Assembly: GCF_963855985.1 (NCBI RefSeq)
Contig: NC_087100.1
Coordinates: 6,359,001-6,423,000, forward strand
Length of the DNA: 64,000 nucleotides
From: Ostrinia nubilalis
Taxonomy: Eukaryota; Arthropoda; Insecta; Lepidoptera; Crambidae
Direction of reading: 5' to 3'
Shown here: one piece after another, positions 1 to 9,800 of the stretch
How positions within the stretch are numbered: the first letter of the stretch is position 1
How the letters are laid out: each line of letters opens with the position of its first letter
Notes under the pieces: model-generated
Database searches by the model: none
What the model saw: only the letters and a program-made list of their open reading frames with translations
Told to the model about the DNA's origin: nothing
Translations under genes and position numbers: made by a program

Positions 1-284
1 CGATTATCGATACTTTGCTAGGGTTGTAATTGCATATCGATATCTAGTATAGGAACCTTCAATATTTTAATGATTACTATTTTTATTTTATACTATGTGT
101 AAGTAAAACGAAGTTTTGTAACGTAAATTATTTATTTCGAAATAAAATAGGTATATTACAATAAGTATTGAACATGACATAGCAGTTGTAGGCATGAGGA
201 ATTATTGAAAATTATAACAAAGTACAGAAATGATAATTTTGTAAACTTTTATTTTCACAACTTTTTCTAAGAAAAAATAGGATT

Positions 285-290
285 TTTATT
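285..290 (-). terminator. Polyadenylation signal of the THAP gene
   Basis: TTTATT on the plus strand reads AATAAA on the minus strand, about 50 nt past the stop codon at 341. A second AATAAA lies at 253-248. Either would give a short 3' UTR. Confidence 0.5.
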
Positions 291-340
291 TATAAACATC
301 TTTAATTTTCTTATCAGCTGATCGAACCTCAGCCTCAAGA

Positions 341-1694
341 TTACTTTTCAATGCTTTGTTGCTGTGCTTTTTTACTTTTGTCAGCAAAATTGTTTTCACT
401 TTTTATGAAGCTGTCATTAATGATTTTACAACTTTTTCTTAGAAAAAGGTAACTTAATATTTTAAACATCTTATCATAAATTTCTTTATTATGTTGTTGA
501 CATTTAAACCAACTAAAATTACAATTTGTACTCAACATTAAGAAAATGAATTTTCCAACATTTTCCATATATATCTGGTCGGCAATATGGTCATGATAAA
601 ATTGTTTAGCTTCATTTACGGTGGTACATAATTGAATTGTTGGATAAACGAGACTTTTTTTATCATGCCACCATTCGCGAAGAGATATATATGCATACAA
701 ATCATTGTCAACAGGAGTTTTCACGCTCAAACACTCTTCACAAATTAAACAAGAACTGTTCTGTAATAGTTTGGCAGCTAAATACCCGCTTACATATACT
801 ACTGGTTGGTTTTCAAGGCTACACAAATTTTCAATGGGCTGTTCTAAGTTTTCAGGGTCCGGGATAGACAACACAGGATAAAATTCAGTGTCTGTGGAAT
901 CTTGAACATTAATTTTTATTTCTGTTGTTTTTAAATTAGTTTTTAAAATGTCTTTATATTCCAGCATATGTTTATTGTTGTCTGCTTCACAATTAGCACT
1001 TCTGCTATGAGGCACTTTCAGCCCAGTAACCATGCTTGTTTTAAGCGCTGCAGTAAAGTGCGTGATAGTGGGATTTCTATTGGTTACACTGTGTTGCCTA
1101 ATGATTCCAAATAAGTTTTCCAGAGAGTCTTGGTTAAACTGTCTAAGGTTCATATATTTAAACCCTTCATTCTTTAACTTTTCCCAAATATCGTTTAAGG
1201 ATTTGATAGATATTTGATATCCCTTTACGCATTTAACATTTTTTAGTATCGTGTTTTCTGCTGTTATAAATTTTATGGTTTTTAACTTATCAGTATAAAA
1301 GGTCCAAGACTCAATGTGATTACTTGATGTGGAAACATTTTCCCGGATCCCTTTCTTTACGTCATTTAAAGATGATGGACCATTTGTACAATCAAATAGT
1401 TTATCTAACTGTTCAATCACAAATGCTGTATCATTGCAATCAGAAACTTCTTTCCATGCCATCATTTTTAAAATAGCTGCCACGGTATTACTCAGAGCAT
1501 GCGCAGCATACTTCACCCTCATCTTAGTTTTGAATGTTGGATTTACAATGGTACTATTCAGTTTTTTAATATTTAAAAAATTTCTGTTGTGTTCTTCTGC
1601 AACTACCTTCGCTATATTCCTTATTGTTTTTTTTTTGCATTTTGTAACTGTCGCCAAAGCCTCTTCTCTTTAATTGTAAATGTTGATGAAGTGT
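341..1694 (-). CDS. THAP gene exon 6: transposase-like C-terminal part with a frame break in a poly-A run
   Basis: The acceptor ATTACAG precedes 1694. The spliced frame starts DTSSTFTIKEKRLWRQLQ, a basic helical segment usual just after the THAP linker, then reads into TAA at 1623-1621. The long open frame (stop at 341-343) is reached only after a one-base shift within the ten-A run. It has no ATG near its start and has an in-frame TAA shortly upstream. It contains KMRVKYAAHALSNTVAAIL, FVIEQLDKLFD and the signature NQDSLENLFGIIRQH, whose Asp/Glu correspond to the final acidic residues of P-element-type active sites. The earlier catalytic strands are missing. Confidence 0.72.
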
Positions 1695-4005
1695 CTGTAA
1701 TAAAAACATTTCCATTAGTAAAAAAAAACAACATTAAAGCAAATTGAATTGAATATTGGTTTATTAATCAGCAATTTTACTTAGTTTTTTAAATTAGGTA
1801 TGTTTTATCTTACCTTTCATTTCAATGTTTTTCTTAGGTCTTTTATAACTGTGGACTAATATTTCTGCCTGTGCATCTTGATGGCAAATGTTTTTATCAT
1901 CTGAAATATTATAAATATGCAAATTAGTTTAAAATTTATTTTGTTGTTTTATGAAACATATTATTTCCAAATCAATCAATCATTATCAAGTTTTAAAAAA
2001 ATGCAAAGACAGGATAATGATAGCTCTTCTCATAAAATATGAAGCGTGGGCCCACCTTCAATAACAATGACATAATATTAAATTAAAGGCATTTAGAGGT
2101 TTTAATGTTCTGCATTCTGGATGCGGTCTGCGGGTATGTCAAGACAATCTGTAAGTGGTCGTGATAAGGCAATCAGTCACGTGTGCTTTGCGTTCTTTGT
2201 TCGTATCCGCACGGTCAAATCGCATTAATATAAAATGTACAGAAACCTAGAATGTTGTACATATAAGTTCATTTTGACCTGACTGCAGACTGCAGAACGC
2301 ATCCAGGGTGGCATTCTTTAGTTTGAGGGAAGGCATATTTTAGAAGGTAAATAATTAGTTTGTACACTTACCATGAGTAATGGGTTTATAGGTCATATGT
2401 TCTGGTGCATTGGAAGTAGAAGGAAGAGGTTCAAAAGTTGTTTTCGCAGAAATACCAGAATCTGGTATATCCACAGCTCCCAAACATGTTGAATTTAGTT
2501 GTTTGGTTGTAGTTGTAAGGGGAACTGAAAGCAGATAATGAAATGTGAATTGGGTAATAAAATGTCATGTTCTTACCCAACTTTAGGGTACAATCAGTGA
2601 ACGAAATTTTACGTCTTTCACTACGAGGGATATTTATTAATTGAAAGGCTTTGTTATATGTAAAAATGTAAAATTATATTGCTTCAAATAAAATAAATTA
2701 CATTTCGTTTTGGTAATTTATTTTATTTTGAAGCAATATAATTTTACATTTAACAAAGCCTTTCAATTAATAAATATCCCTCGTAGAGTGAAAGACGTAA
2801 ATTTCGTTCAATCAGTCTAGTACATGTCTTGCTCACATTAAAAATTACTAGCTTATAAATATTATTAAACTAGCTGACCTGGCTAATTAATGTAGATTGC
2901 CTAAAATTTTTCAAATTGGTCCGGTACTTTTTTTGAAGAATTTGTATTACACAAATTACTAAAGTCCCTCTAACTCAACACACATTCTAAGCTAAATTGT
3001 GTTACGAGTGGGTTTACTACAATATTCAAGCTGTGGGGTTCTAACCCGCACTTTAGGCTATCTTGGCTCGAGTTACGGAGCCGATCAAATACAAACAAAC
3101 AATTAAATATTTCCTTTTTATATGATTAGTATAATTTTAGATAAACATACCTCGTTCAACTGGATTTGACTTCTTTGGAATGCAATATGAATGATCATAA
3201 AGAACTGTAACAAAGTATAGATATAATTAATAATTGAAATTATATATTATTTATTGATAAGCATACAACACATGTTTGTGGTTACAAAGAAAGAACCTTG
3301 TTAAATTGCATTCGGTTGGTTTGTTTTGGAAACCAAAGAAAATTAATTAAGACATCTAAATAATTCAGAAAAATTGATAGATAGTAAATTAAATTTAAAA
3401 AAAATAATTGAAGTCATCATCATACCTGTCTTGAGGTTTTCTTTATTGGAGTCTTTTACATGAAGAGGAAACTCTGTCAAAACTTCATCTGGCAAGATGG
3501 GATTGCTCAATTCCAGTGTTGGAATAGCTGAGTTCTTCAGCCGAGTTCCTTTGGCATTGAAGGATTCAGGAGTGAAGTGCCCACCACAAACAAACTTCAG
3601 TTGGTGTAACTTTTCAATAGGTACATATGCTAAGTCTTCTAAGCCAGCATTTTTAACCCACATTCGACAACTGAAATAAGAAATACCTATTAGAAAAGAA
3701 AAAGAATAACAAACTGAAATTTATTCATCAACTAATTTCTTTTAGTATTGTTATGCAATTCATTTGCAGAGTACGAAACAAAATACTGAAATTAAAAATT
3801 GGTTATGGTTATTTACTGTATGATTAAAAATATTAATCCCAGCCTTTAAGTTTACACAATCAGTAAAATTATCTTGTAATAAATGAGTGTTATTAGAAAC
3901 TCACCGGTCAGAATCCAGAGGAAACCTACTCAAAAGTAAGGGTGATCCACCACGACTTCGCCTCTTATTACAAATAACGCACTTCTTGTTGTTTCTACTC
4001 TCCAT
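341..4005 (-). CDS. THAP-domain, P-element-transposase-like gene, six exons, internally deleted and frameshifted
   Basis: Six exons join with consistent phases: 4005-3905, 3670-3426, 3204-3151, 2524-2372, 1900-1814 and 1694-341. Each junction has GT..AG, and every intron interrupts a codon. Exons 1-2 give a THAP zinc-binding domain of about 80 residues: CVIC near residue 9, then W, then CGGHF, then the AIPTL end. THAP domains bind DNA in the nucleus. The last exon resembles the C-terminal part of P-element/THAP9 transposases, including KMRVKYAAH and LRQFNQDSLENLFG. Full-length relatives usually have several hundred more residues. The segment that should hold the first two catalytic Asp residues is absent between VVAEEHNRNF and KKLNST. 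At a run of ten A (1636-1627) the reading frame breaks, so the spliced frame meets TAA at 1623-1621, giving about 237 residues. It is either a decayed transposase relative or a THAP gene with an assembly error in the run. Catalytic activity is very unlikely. Confidence 0.75.
1814..1900 (-). CDS. THAP gene exon 5 (basic linker)
   Basis: An 87 nt exon between TTTCAG and GTAAGA, phase 1 on both sides, ending in a basic stretch (SYKRPKKNIEMK) that could act as a nuclear localisation signal. Assigned by splice sites, phase and an open frame. Confidence 0.6.
2372..2524 (-). CDS. THAP gene exon 4 (Thr/Ser/Pro-rich linker)
   Basis: A 153 nt exon between TTTCAG and GTAAGT, phase 1 on both sides, encoding a low-complexity linker rich in Thr, Ser and Pro. 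Its length is a multiple of three, so it could be an optional exon. No domain was recognised. Confidence 0.6.
2598..2810. mobile_element. Foldback miniature element with 5 bp target duplication
   Basis: Two arms of about 100 bp are reverse complements (outer end TGAACGAAAT, inner part with GAAGCAATATAATTTTAC) and meet around a short centre. The direct repeat ATCAG flanks both ends (2593-2597 and 2811-2815), as expected of a transposed non-autonomous element. It lies in the intron between THAP exons 3 and 4. Arm divergence is low, so insertion is probably recent. No ORF. Confidence 0.85.
3151..3204 (-). CDS. THAP gene exon 3 (linker)
   Basis: A 54 nt exon between TTACAG and GTATGT, phase 1 on both sides, encoding VLYDHSYCIPKKSNPVER. 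It is assigned because the sites and phase fit and the frame is open. It contains no recognised domain and can be skipped without changing frame. Confidence 0.6.
3426..3670 (-). CDS. THAP gene exon 2 (rest of THAP domain)
   Basis: The acceptor TTTCAG precedes 3670 and a GTATGA donor follows 3426. The exon is 245 nt, entered in phase 2 and left in phase 1. It encodes CRMWVKNAG, the second ligand pair in FVCGGHF, and the closing AIPTL motif. Together with exon 1 these match the C-x2-C ... C-x2-H spacing and the invariant Trp and Pro of THAP fingers. Confidence 0.82.
3905..4005 (-). CDS. THAP gene exon 1 (first zinc-binding CxxC)
   Basis: The ATG at 4005-4003 opens a 101 nt coding exon beginning MESRNNKKCVICNKRRSRGG and ending in phase 2 at a GTGAGT donor (3904-3899). 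CVIC supplies the first two zinc ligands of the C2CH THAP finger. It is the only ATG ahead of the CVIC, and the domain sits at the extreme N terminus as is usual for THAP proteins. Confidence 0.8.
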
Positions 4006-4785
4006 TATCAGTAGAAGCCTAAAATGAAATAGGTATTAATTAAACAAAGCCTATAATTTCTCTCCAACCAGTGTCAATGCCCTGGTTCATGCATTTACCA
4101 GTTTTGAAAGTACATTTACATTTTCATCACATAGGGTTGTTTTTAATGAAAAATAGATTTGTAATAGATGTAATATTTCAAGTAAGTAGATAACATACCC
4201 ATTAAACAGAAAAGTAAATAAGAGTTTAAACTTCTGTAGAAGTTGAAACACAGCTTATTTAAAAGAGTCTCTATCTCACAAAAAACATAACACTGAACAG
4301 CAAACTTTATCACGCCCGATACGGAGGAACTTAATCAACTCAACGTAAACGACAGAAAAGTTTATTTACAGTAATATTGCACCAAATCTGAGAAAATAAC
4401 TTCACACGAATCAATTCGCCGGTTAAAAACTCAAACTCAATTGACAGACATTTTTTTTCATTTGTCAAACTAACAATACTACCAACATAAGGACACTAAC
4501 AATTATTTTTAGTATGGTGGTATTGATCCGCGGGTTCCCCTGCTATAGTAAAATCAATCCAAAATGCACTTTATTGCTTAAGGGATAAGGTTGTATATCA
4601 ATTGCTACATATAGAGACTAGTTTTTGTATGAGAAGTGTCTACCCACTGGTGACAAGTGACAGTGACATAGAGCAAAGCGGAGCAAAGTGCTATGAAATG
4701 TCAAGTTGACGGATCACCTATTCTATTTCCATAGAAAGTGGTGCCAACTGGTGGAGGAAGAAGGTAAACTGGTATCCTTCCGTTT

Positions 4786-5000
4786 GGCCAAATTACTTTT
4801 CGCCAAATTTCACTTCGCAAACAACTTATCGCCAAAGTTTCATTTCCCAAATGAACTTTTAGCAACTGTACTTTTCGCAACTAATTCATTTGGTTAAATT
4901 ATCATTTGGCCAAATTTTACTTGGCAAATGTTTATATAGCAAATGTTTTATGTTGCCAAATATTATATCCCAAATAATTTGTTTGGTCAATTTGACACTT
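4786..5000. repeat. Left array of degenerate 14-17 bp units containing GCCAAA/GCAAA
   Basis: About 13 imperfect units, each a variant of TTTGGCCAAATTACTTTTCG, follow one another at a spacing of 14-17 bp. Because spacing is often 15 bp, the array translates into short repeats such as FAKFHFANN and FPNELLATV, but there is no sign of a gene. A similar array in opposite orientation lies at 5388-5578. Confidence 0.75.
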
Positions 5001-5127
5001 CACATACTTACCCACCGTTACCCACAAATCAAAGTATAAGGCACATGATCATGGTTTTCACAAGAATTTTATGTAAAACATTGCAGGAAATAGTATGGTT
5101 GCAAAAAGTAGGTATTACAGAAAAAAG

Positions 5128-5145
5128 TAGGTTAGGTTAGGTTAG
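5128..5145 (+). repeat. Short interstitial TTAGG tract
   Basis: TAGGTTAGGTTAGGTTAG is just over three units of the TTAGG motif, the insect telomere repeat. It is followed by a GC-rich stretch (5160-5210). Too short to show a telomere or fusion; such tracts also occur within interspersed repeats. Confidence 0.6.
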
Positions 5146-5387
5146 AACAGTGACCTTTAATGCGCGAAGGCGAGCGAAGCGTGCCGCGGCAGCGGCCGCC
5201 GAGCGCTAGAATCACCTTTATTGTTAATGAATCGTTTGGTTTCGATAAAAAGAATGAAATAAGGAAATTAATGTAGAACAAATTTTATATTAACTACCCA
5301 CTAAACAAAATAATAACCACAAGCTAATTTGTATCCATTCTATGCACCAATCAAATTATTTTGTAAATAGTTTATCGTGAAATATTT

Positions 5388-5578
5388 TTGCCTAATGAAA
5401 CATTTGGCAAACCATACTTTGCCAAACAATAATTTACTAAACAATAATATGCCAAAAACAACATTTGCGAATTAAAAGTTTGCAATATGTTGCTTTGCCA
5501 AATGAGAATTTGCCAAATGAAAATTTGCGAAACGTTGTTTGCGATGTGATAATTTGGGAAACGTTTTTTGGCCAAACA
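5388..5578. repeat. Right array of degenerate 14-17 bp units, inverted relative to the left array
   Basis: About 12 units built on TTTGCCAAA, TTTGCGAAA and TTTGGGAAA run to GGCCAAACATT. Read on the minus strand they resemble the left array, giving a pair of facing arrays around a core of about 390 bp. This could be one element whose ends are arrays, or two independent arrays. Confidence 0.7.
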
Positions 5579-5595
5579 TTAGTAATCCAGCCCCC

Positions 5596-5712
5596 CTAGA
5601 CAAAACGCACTTTTTGATCGAATCGAAAATCGAATCCGTCAAATTCCATACAAAAAAGGGGCTTTTCGACCACTTTTCGACTGGTTTGCGATTATAATGG
5701 CACTTTGTCTAG
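5596..5712. mobile_element. Small element with CTAGACAAA terminal inverted repeats
   Basis: CTAGACAAAACGCA at the left and the complement of CTAGACAAAGTGCC at the right bound about 117 bp with no coding potential. It abuts the right degenerate array. No target duplication is clear. Confidence 0.45.
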
Positions 5713-5746
5713 ACCCACAGGTAAACTACATCATAGATCAGAGACA

Positions 5747-5960
5747 ATGAGGGCTATCGTTTTTATACTTAACAGTTGGCACCCCTGGCGATTGACAGGA
5801 CCTTACTCTACAGTGGCGCCATCTTGATGAGTGCAAATGCGATAGTCCTCCTACCACTTTAGCGCTCACAAGTTGGCGCCACTGTCTTCGCTACTAGCAA
5901 GTGACAGGACCTTACTCTACAGTGGCGCTAACTGGTGAGCGCTAAAACGATAGCCCTCAT
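5747..5960. mobile_element. Miniature element with ATGAGGGCTATCG terminal inverted repeats, copy 1
   Basis: The ends ATGAGGGCTATCGTTTT and its complement enclose about 210 bp containing the phrases GACAGGACCTTACTCTACAG (twice) and GGCGCCA. A second full-length copy lies in opposite orientation at 21821-22034, so this is a mobile family. Superfamily not determined; no clear target duplication. Confidence 0.8.
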
Positions 5961-6034
5961 TGGTAAGTTTTCTTTACTTTACACTAATTAGGCAAAGAAA
6001 TCATAGACTGCTCTCTCAACAGAACGCTGTGTTT

Positions 6035-6110
6035 TATTAACCCTAAAGCTTTTTAGGGTTCCTTAGACCCAGAGGGACCCTAATTCTAAGATTTTGTTGT
6101 TTGTCTTTTG
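6035..6110. repeat. Fragment of an AGGGTTCC..GGACCCTAATT interspersed repeat
   Basis: TTTTTAGGGTTCCTTAGACC followed by AGAGGGACCCTAATTCTAAG resembles a common lepidopteran interspersed repeat. Identification is from general familiarity only, and no second copy was found in the window. Confidence 0.4.
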
Positions 6111-6529
6111 GTTTTAAAAACATTAAATTACTCATACATAATGAAGGTAAAAAAAAACTTAAATTGCTCATCAATAGAGTTTTCTTTTTGGGCTGAGTAG
6201 GTAAATAAATGATTTGGAGAATTTGAAGACGATACGATACGGTACGATGTAAAATCTTTGGTTAAAATACGAAATAAAATTTCTGAACGAAACTTAGGCA
6301 AGGTAAAATAATAAAAAAAAAATACAAAAAAATGACAGCGTCAAATCTGAAGAAGCAAGCTTCGTATTGGTTTCTATTTTATTTTGGAAATTAGCTTGCA
6401 ATTAATCAATTGGATGGATATTTATGTAATTAGCTAGTTAGAAATAAATTGTTTTCCGATAGTTAGTTACCACATACAATCATTCTGGTGAGTGGTGTTT
6501 GTGAATCAAAACATCTTGTGTGCAAATGT

Positions 6530-6540
6530 CGCTATCGATC
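6530..6540 (+). promoter_or_regulatory. TATCGAT (DRE-like) motif upstream of the unnamed gene
   Basis: GCTATCGATCT lies about 95 bp before the start codon at 6632. TATCGAT is the core of the DRE element found at insect housekeeping promoters. One motif is weak evidence; no TATA box was seen nearby, which fits a housekeeping type of promoter. Confidence 0.35.
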
Positions 6541-6631
6541 TGCATTTACATCGACATTTAAAATGTGTATTTAGTGTTTATTTTTTTCGACAAAGGATTC
6601 CCAAAAGAGGACTTATTTGGACATCTACAAG

Positions 6632-6870
6632 ATGGATCTGGCGGAGACCATGAAGAGCGTGCTGGCGAAGAGCACGGGCGGCTCGGGCGGCGCGGCGGGC
6701 GCCAGCAGTGCGGCGGCCCCGCACGGCGCCGAGGGCTACGTCACGGAAAAGCTGTACATGCTGCTGCAGCTTTATTTACAAAACAAGGGCTGGAGCCCCA
6801 GTATAGAACTTTTACAATGCTTTAGTGACCTCAAGGAATCTTCTATGCTTCCAAGTGCAGCTTATTTGCA
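6632..6870 (+). CDS. Unnamed gene exon 1 (start codon)
   Basis: Starts MDLAETMKSVLAKSTGGSGG. A Gly/Ala/Ser-rich stretch follows, then a helical segment (EKLYMLLQLYLQNKG, IELLQCFSDLKE). Ends in phase 2 at GTAAGT (6871). The in-frame codon upstream of this ATG is not ATG, and A at -3 with G at +4 favours 6632 as the start. Confidence 0.88.
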
Positions 6871-9800
6871 GTAAGTTAAATTTCATTAGGATAATTTGTT
6901 CAGCTCCGTCGGTATATTCTAGAGAGTACAGATACATAACATTTGGTCATATTTTTTAAATGTATATTTTTATTTTCAGGATGATGGCTTCTAGAGTAGG
7001 TTTGGATACCCAAGGCAGACTGATACTTCGTGAAAATGGCAAAATCATCCTACCTTATGAACATTTTGCTAATGCTGTGATGTTAAAACACATGAATGGC
7101 CCGCATGGACTGCATTTGGGCCTAGAAGCTACAGTTAGAGCTGTAAGTATTACTTAGAATTGTCATGAATATCAAGATTTTAATTATTACGGAGACAGAT
7201 TTTACTTCTGTAAAAGCACAAACATGCAAACAATACAAACCAGTAACTGCTTGGTGAACCTAAGTGGTTACTTTTCATTACAGTTGTTTCTTTGTAGTGT
7301 TGAAAAAATGTTACATGATGATTAATGATTTCTTGTGATATTTCTAATTGGAAATTGTTGTTAAAAACATTTTTATTTATGACTTTAGACATCCATTGGT
7401 TCACATTTTTTTTTAATGGTTTGAGCACATTTAAGTTTTTTATGCCTTGGTGGCCCATTTACATCTTTTATATAAATAATCTCTTTCTGTAATGTCTGTA
7501 GATTTGACAAAGATTGTGTGTATATAACCTTTATGGACCATGGTGAACATTAATATTTTCAAGAGGTTTATGATGAAGTATACGATTTGAGTGCAGACGG
7601 TTTCTGTTATTACTAACTTATGCTTTGCGAGTTCTATCTATAGTTGAAGCTTACAATAAAAGGAACAATATTTGCATCTGCTAAACCTGTAATAGAGAAA
7701 GTAGCACAAATCCTAAAAGTAAAATATTTTATTAGAGTTAATAGGAGGAACTTCCAACAATTAGAGCTTATCTCATATTTCTCTACCAAGTAATTGTACA
7801 ATATTTACTAATCTCTCTGTATTGAAAAATACTAGTGTTGCAAATGTAGAAAAGAATTCTACTATTCTATTATAATAATACTCTTGTTATGTTTGCAGGT
7901 TGTGGAATCATACACAATAGGCCGTGAACAGTTTGGAATGGAGAAGGAATTTATAATTGAGGTTGTCCAAAACTGCCCCAACCCTGCATGCCGGTATTAT
8001 AAAAATCAACTAGAGATGACTCAAAAATCAATACAACAGCATCTGTCGCAGCAGCCAACATACATCCCAGGTAAGGGTGCGTACACAAAGGCATATTCTT
8101 CTTCATATTGCATACAGATAAAAAGATTATTGCAACTAAATTGTTTTGCTATAAAGTTGAGATAAGACAATTCACCTATTAGAATTGTAGAATTGTAGTA
8201 TTTGGTTTTAGTTGCAAGAATATTTTGATAGGATAACTTGTCTGTTCTACTGACACACATACTCATTTTTTGTATAAAGGCATGGTTTGATTGAGGGGCG
8301 AGTGTTGATGAGACGGATTTTTGCCGGGCCTTCAGACGGCTACATACCGAGCCTACGTCCGGTCATCAGTTGACATGGTAGACTGTAAAGTTGTATTCAT
8401 GAACAAGCTGGTTACACATCATATTTGTGGAGGACCGGAACGGGAATCCGGCATCTACCTGATGCTGTACCGGGTAGAAATCGGCTCGTCAACAACCACC
8501 CTTATTGTTACTATGGCATGTGTGTGAAATCTTTTTAAATGAATTGATTACTTGCTCCCAATAAGCTAATTTTTTAAACATAACTATTATATTATGGAAG
8601 AACTTGTATCAGATTTTTCTAGATTGCTCTCCAAGGCTCAGAAACCGGTTTAGTTATTATAAAATATATTTGGGATTTCTTTTTTTTTTCGGATTAATTT
8701 TATTTTATTTATTTATTTAAATAAAATAAATGTTTCAACAGCATTGATTTGTACATATTATCTATTTGATAATCAGTTAAGAACTTTAAAATTGTATTGT
8801 AAGATTTTTAAGACCTTTACTAAAAACCAGTTCTGAGCCTTGGTTAGTTTGGCTAACCAAGGGTTGTGGGCGTGATCTTCACATAGTCATTTTATTAAAA
8901 AGATATTATTAAAATAGGAAATAATTGATCATATTTTTTACATTTTAAAAATTTAAATATTTAAGTTTAGTGTCTGAATAAAAAAAAATCGGCGCGAAGC
9001 AGTGCTACTACACTCATGCCATGGTTTACCCTGTAAACCTTCTGTAAACTTTACAGAAATGGTATCATTTATGGGAGCCAAGGACAACGACAATAATGAA
9101 TTAGACTCGGTGAGTATCTATTGTATAATTTATATTATATATTTAATATGGAAACATTCAAGGGAAGATCTTAGTTGGATTGCCAGAGTGGAAGAAATGG
9201 TGTTATATTGATGGCACTTCCCAATTTGGTATCTGTTTGCTCTACTCTGCAATAGAATTTCCTATGATAAATAAAATTTGTAAATATCTAATTGTCAATT
9301 GCATAAACAGCAAGAAATGACTGAATCTTAAACTATTATTACTTGTTATTAAAGTTCCTTAACGATAAGAGTTGCATCTCAAACTAAATACAATAGCTAA
9401 TAACATCATTTCTATAGAAAGTTCTAACTTGAACTAACAGCCATGTTCACTTACAGGAGTCAGATGCGTCATCCCAGGATTCCCAGACAGCTGATGCTGA
9501 CAACTCAGACTCGCCACCGCCGGCTGCTCAAATGCAAGATCAGTCGCGATCAGATAATTGCGAAAGACCAAGAAATGCGAGGAAAACTAATGAATCACAA
9601 GGAGCTGCTGACGCTACAAATCCTCAGGACGATACATCTTTCCTTCGATATTTTGACAATGGCTCAGAAAGGTTTCGCTACGATGGAGACGAATACCATT
9701 ATTTTGCAATAAATATTGCATCTCAATTGCGGAAACTTCCAGTAGTCGAAGCATTATCCTTGCAAGTAGCTATACAACGTGAATTAATTGCCGCTAGGTG

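Larger units (their letters stand above)
4006..6631. other. Intergenic region between divergent genes
   Basis: No exon with supporting splice sites or domain was found here. The region holds the 5' flank of the THAP gene, the facing degenerate arrays, a TTAGG run, two small inverted-repeat elements, a repeat fragment near 6.05 kb and the promoter side of the unnamed plus-strand gene, each listed separately. The short open frames at 4706-4897 and 5372-5575 are products of the arrays. Confidence 0.6.

Noticed and set aside
637..1673. Plus-strand open frames over the THAP gene
   Set aside because: Antisense to the transposase-like exon, without domains.
5128..5145. Telomere remnant
   Set aside because: Only about three TTAGG units; too short to infer a telomere or fusion point.
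8321..8527. Possible extra exon between exons 3 and 4
   Set aside because: No acceptor/donor pair keeps the phase between 8070 and 9057, and no homology was recognised.
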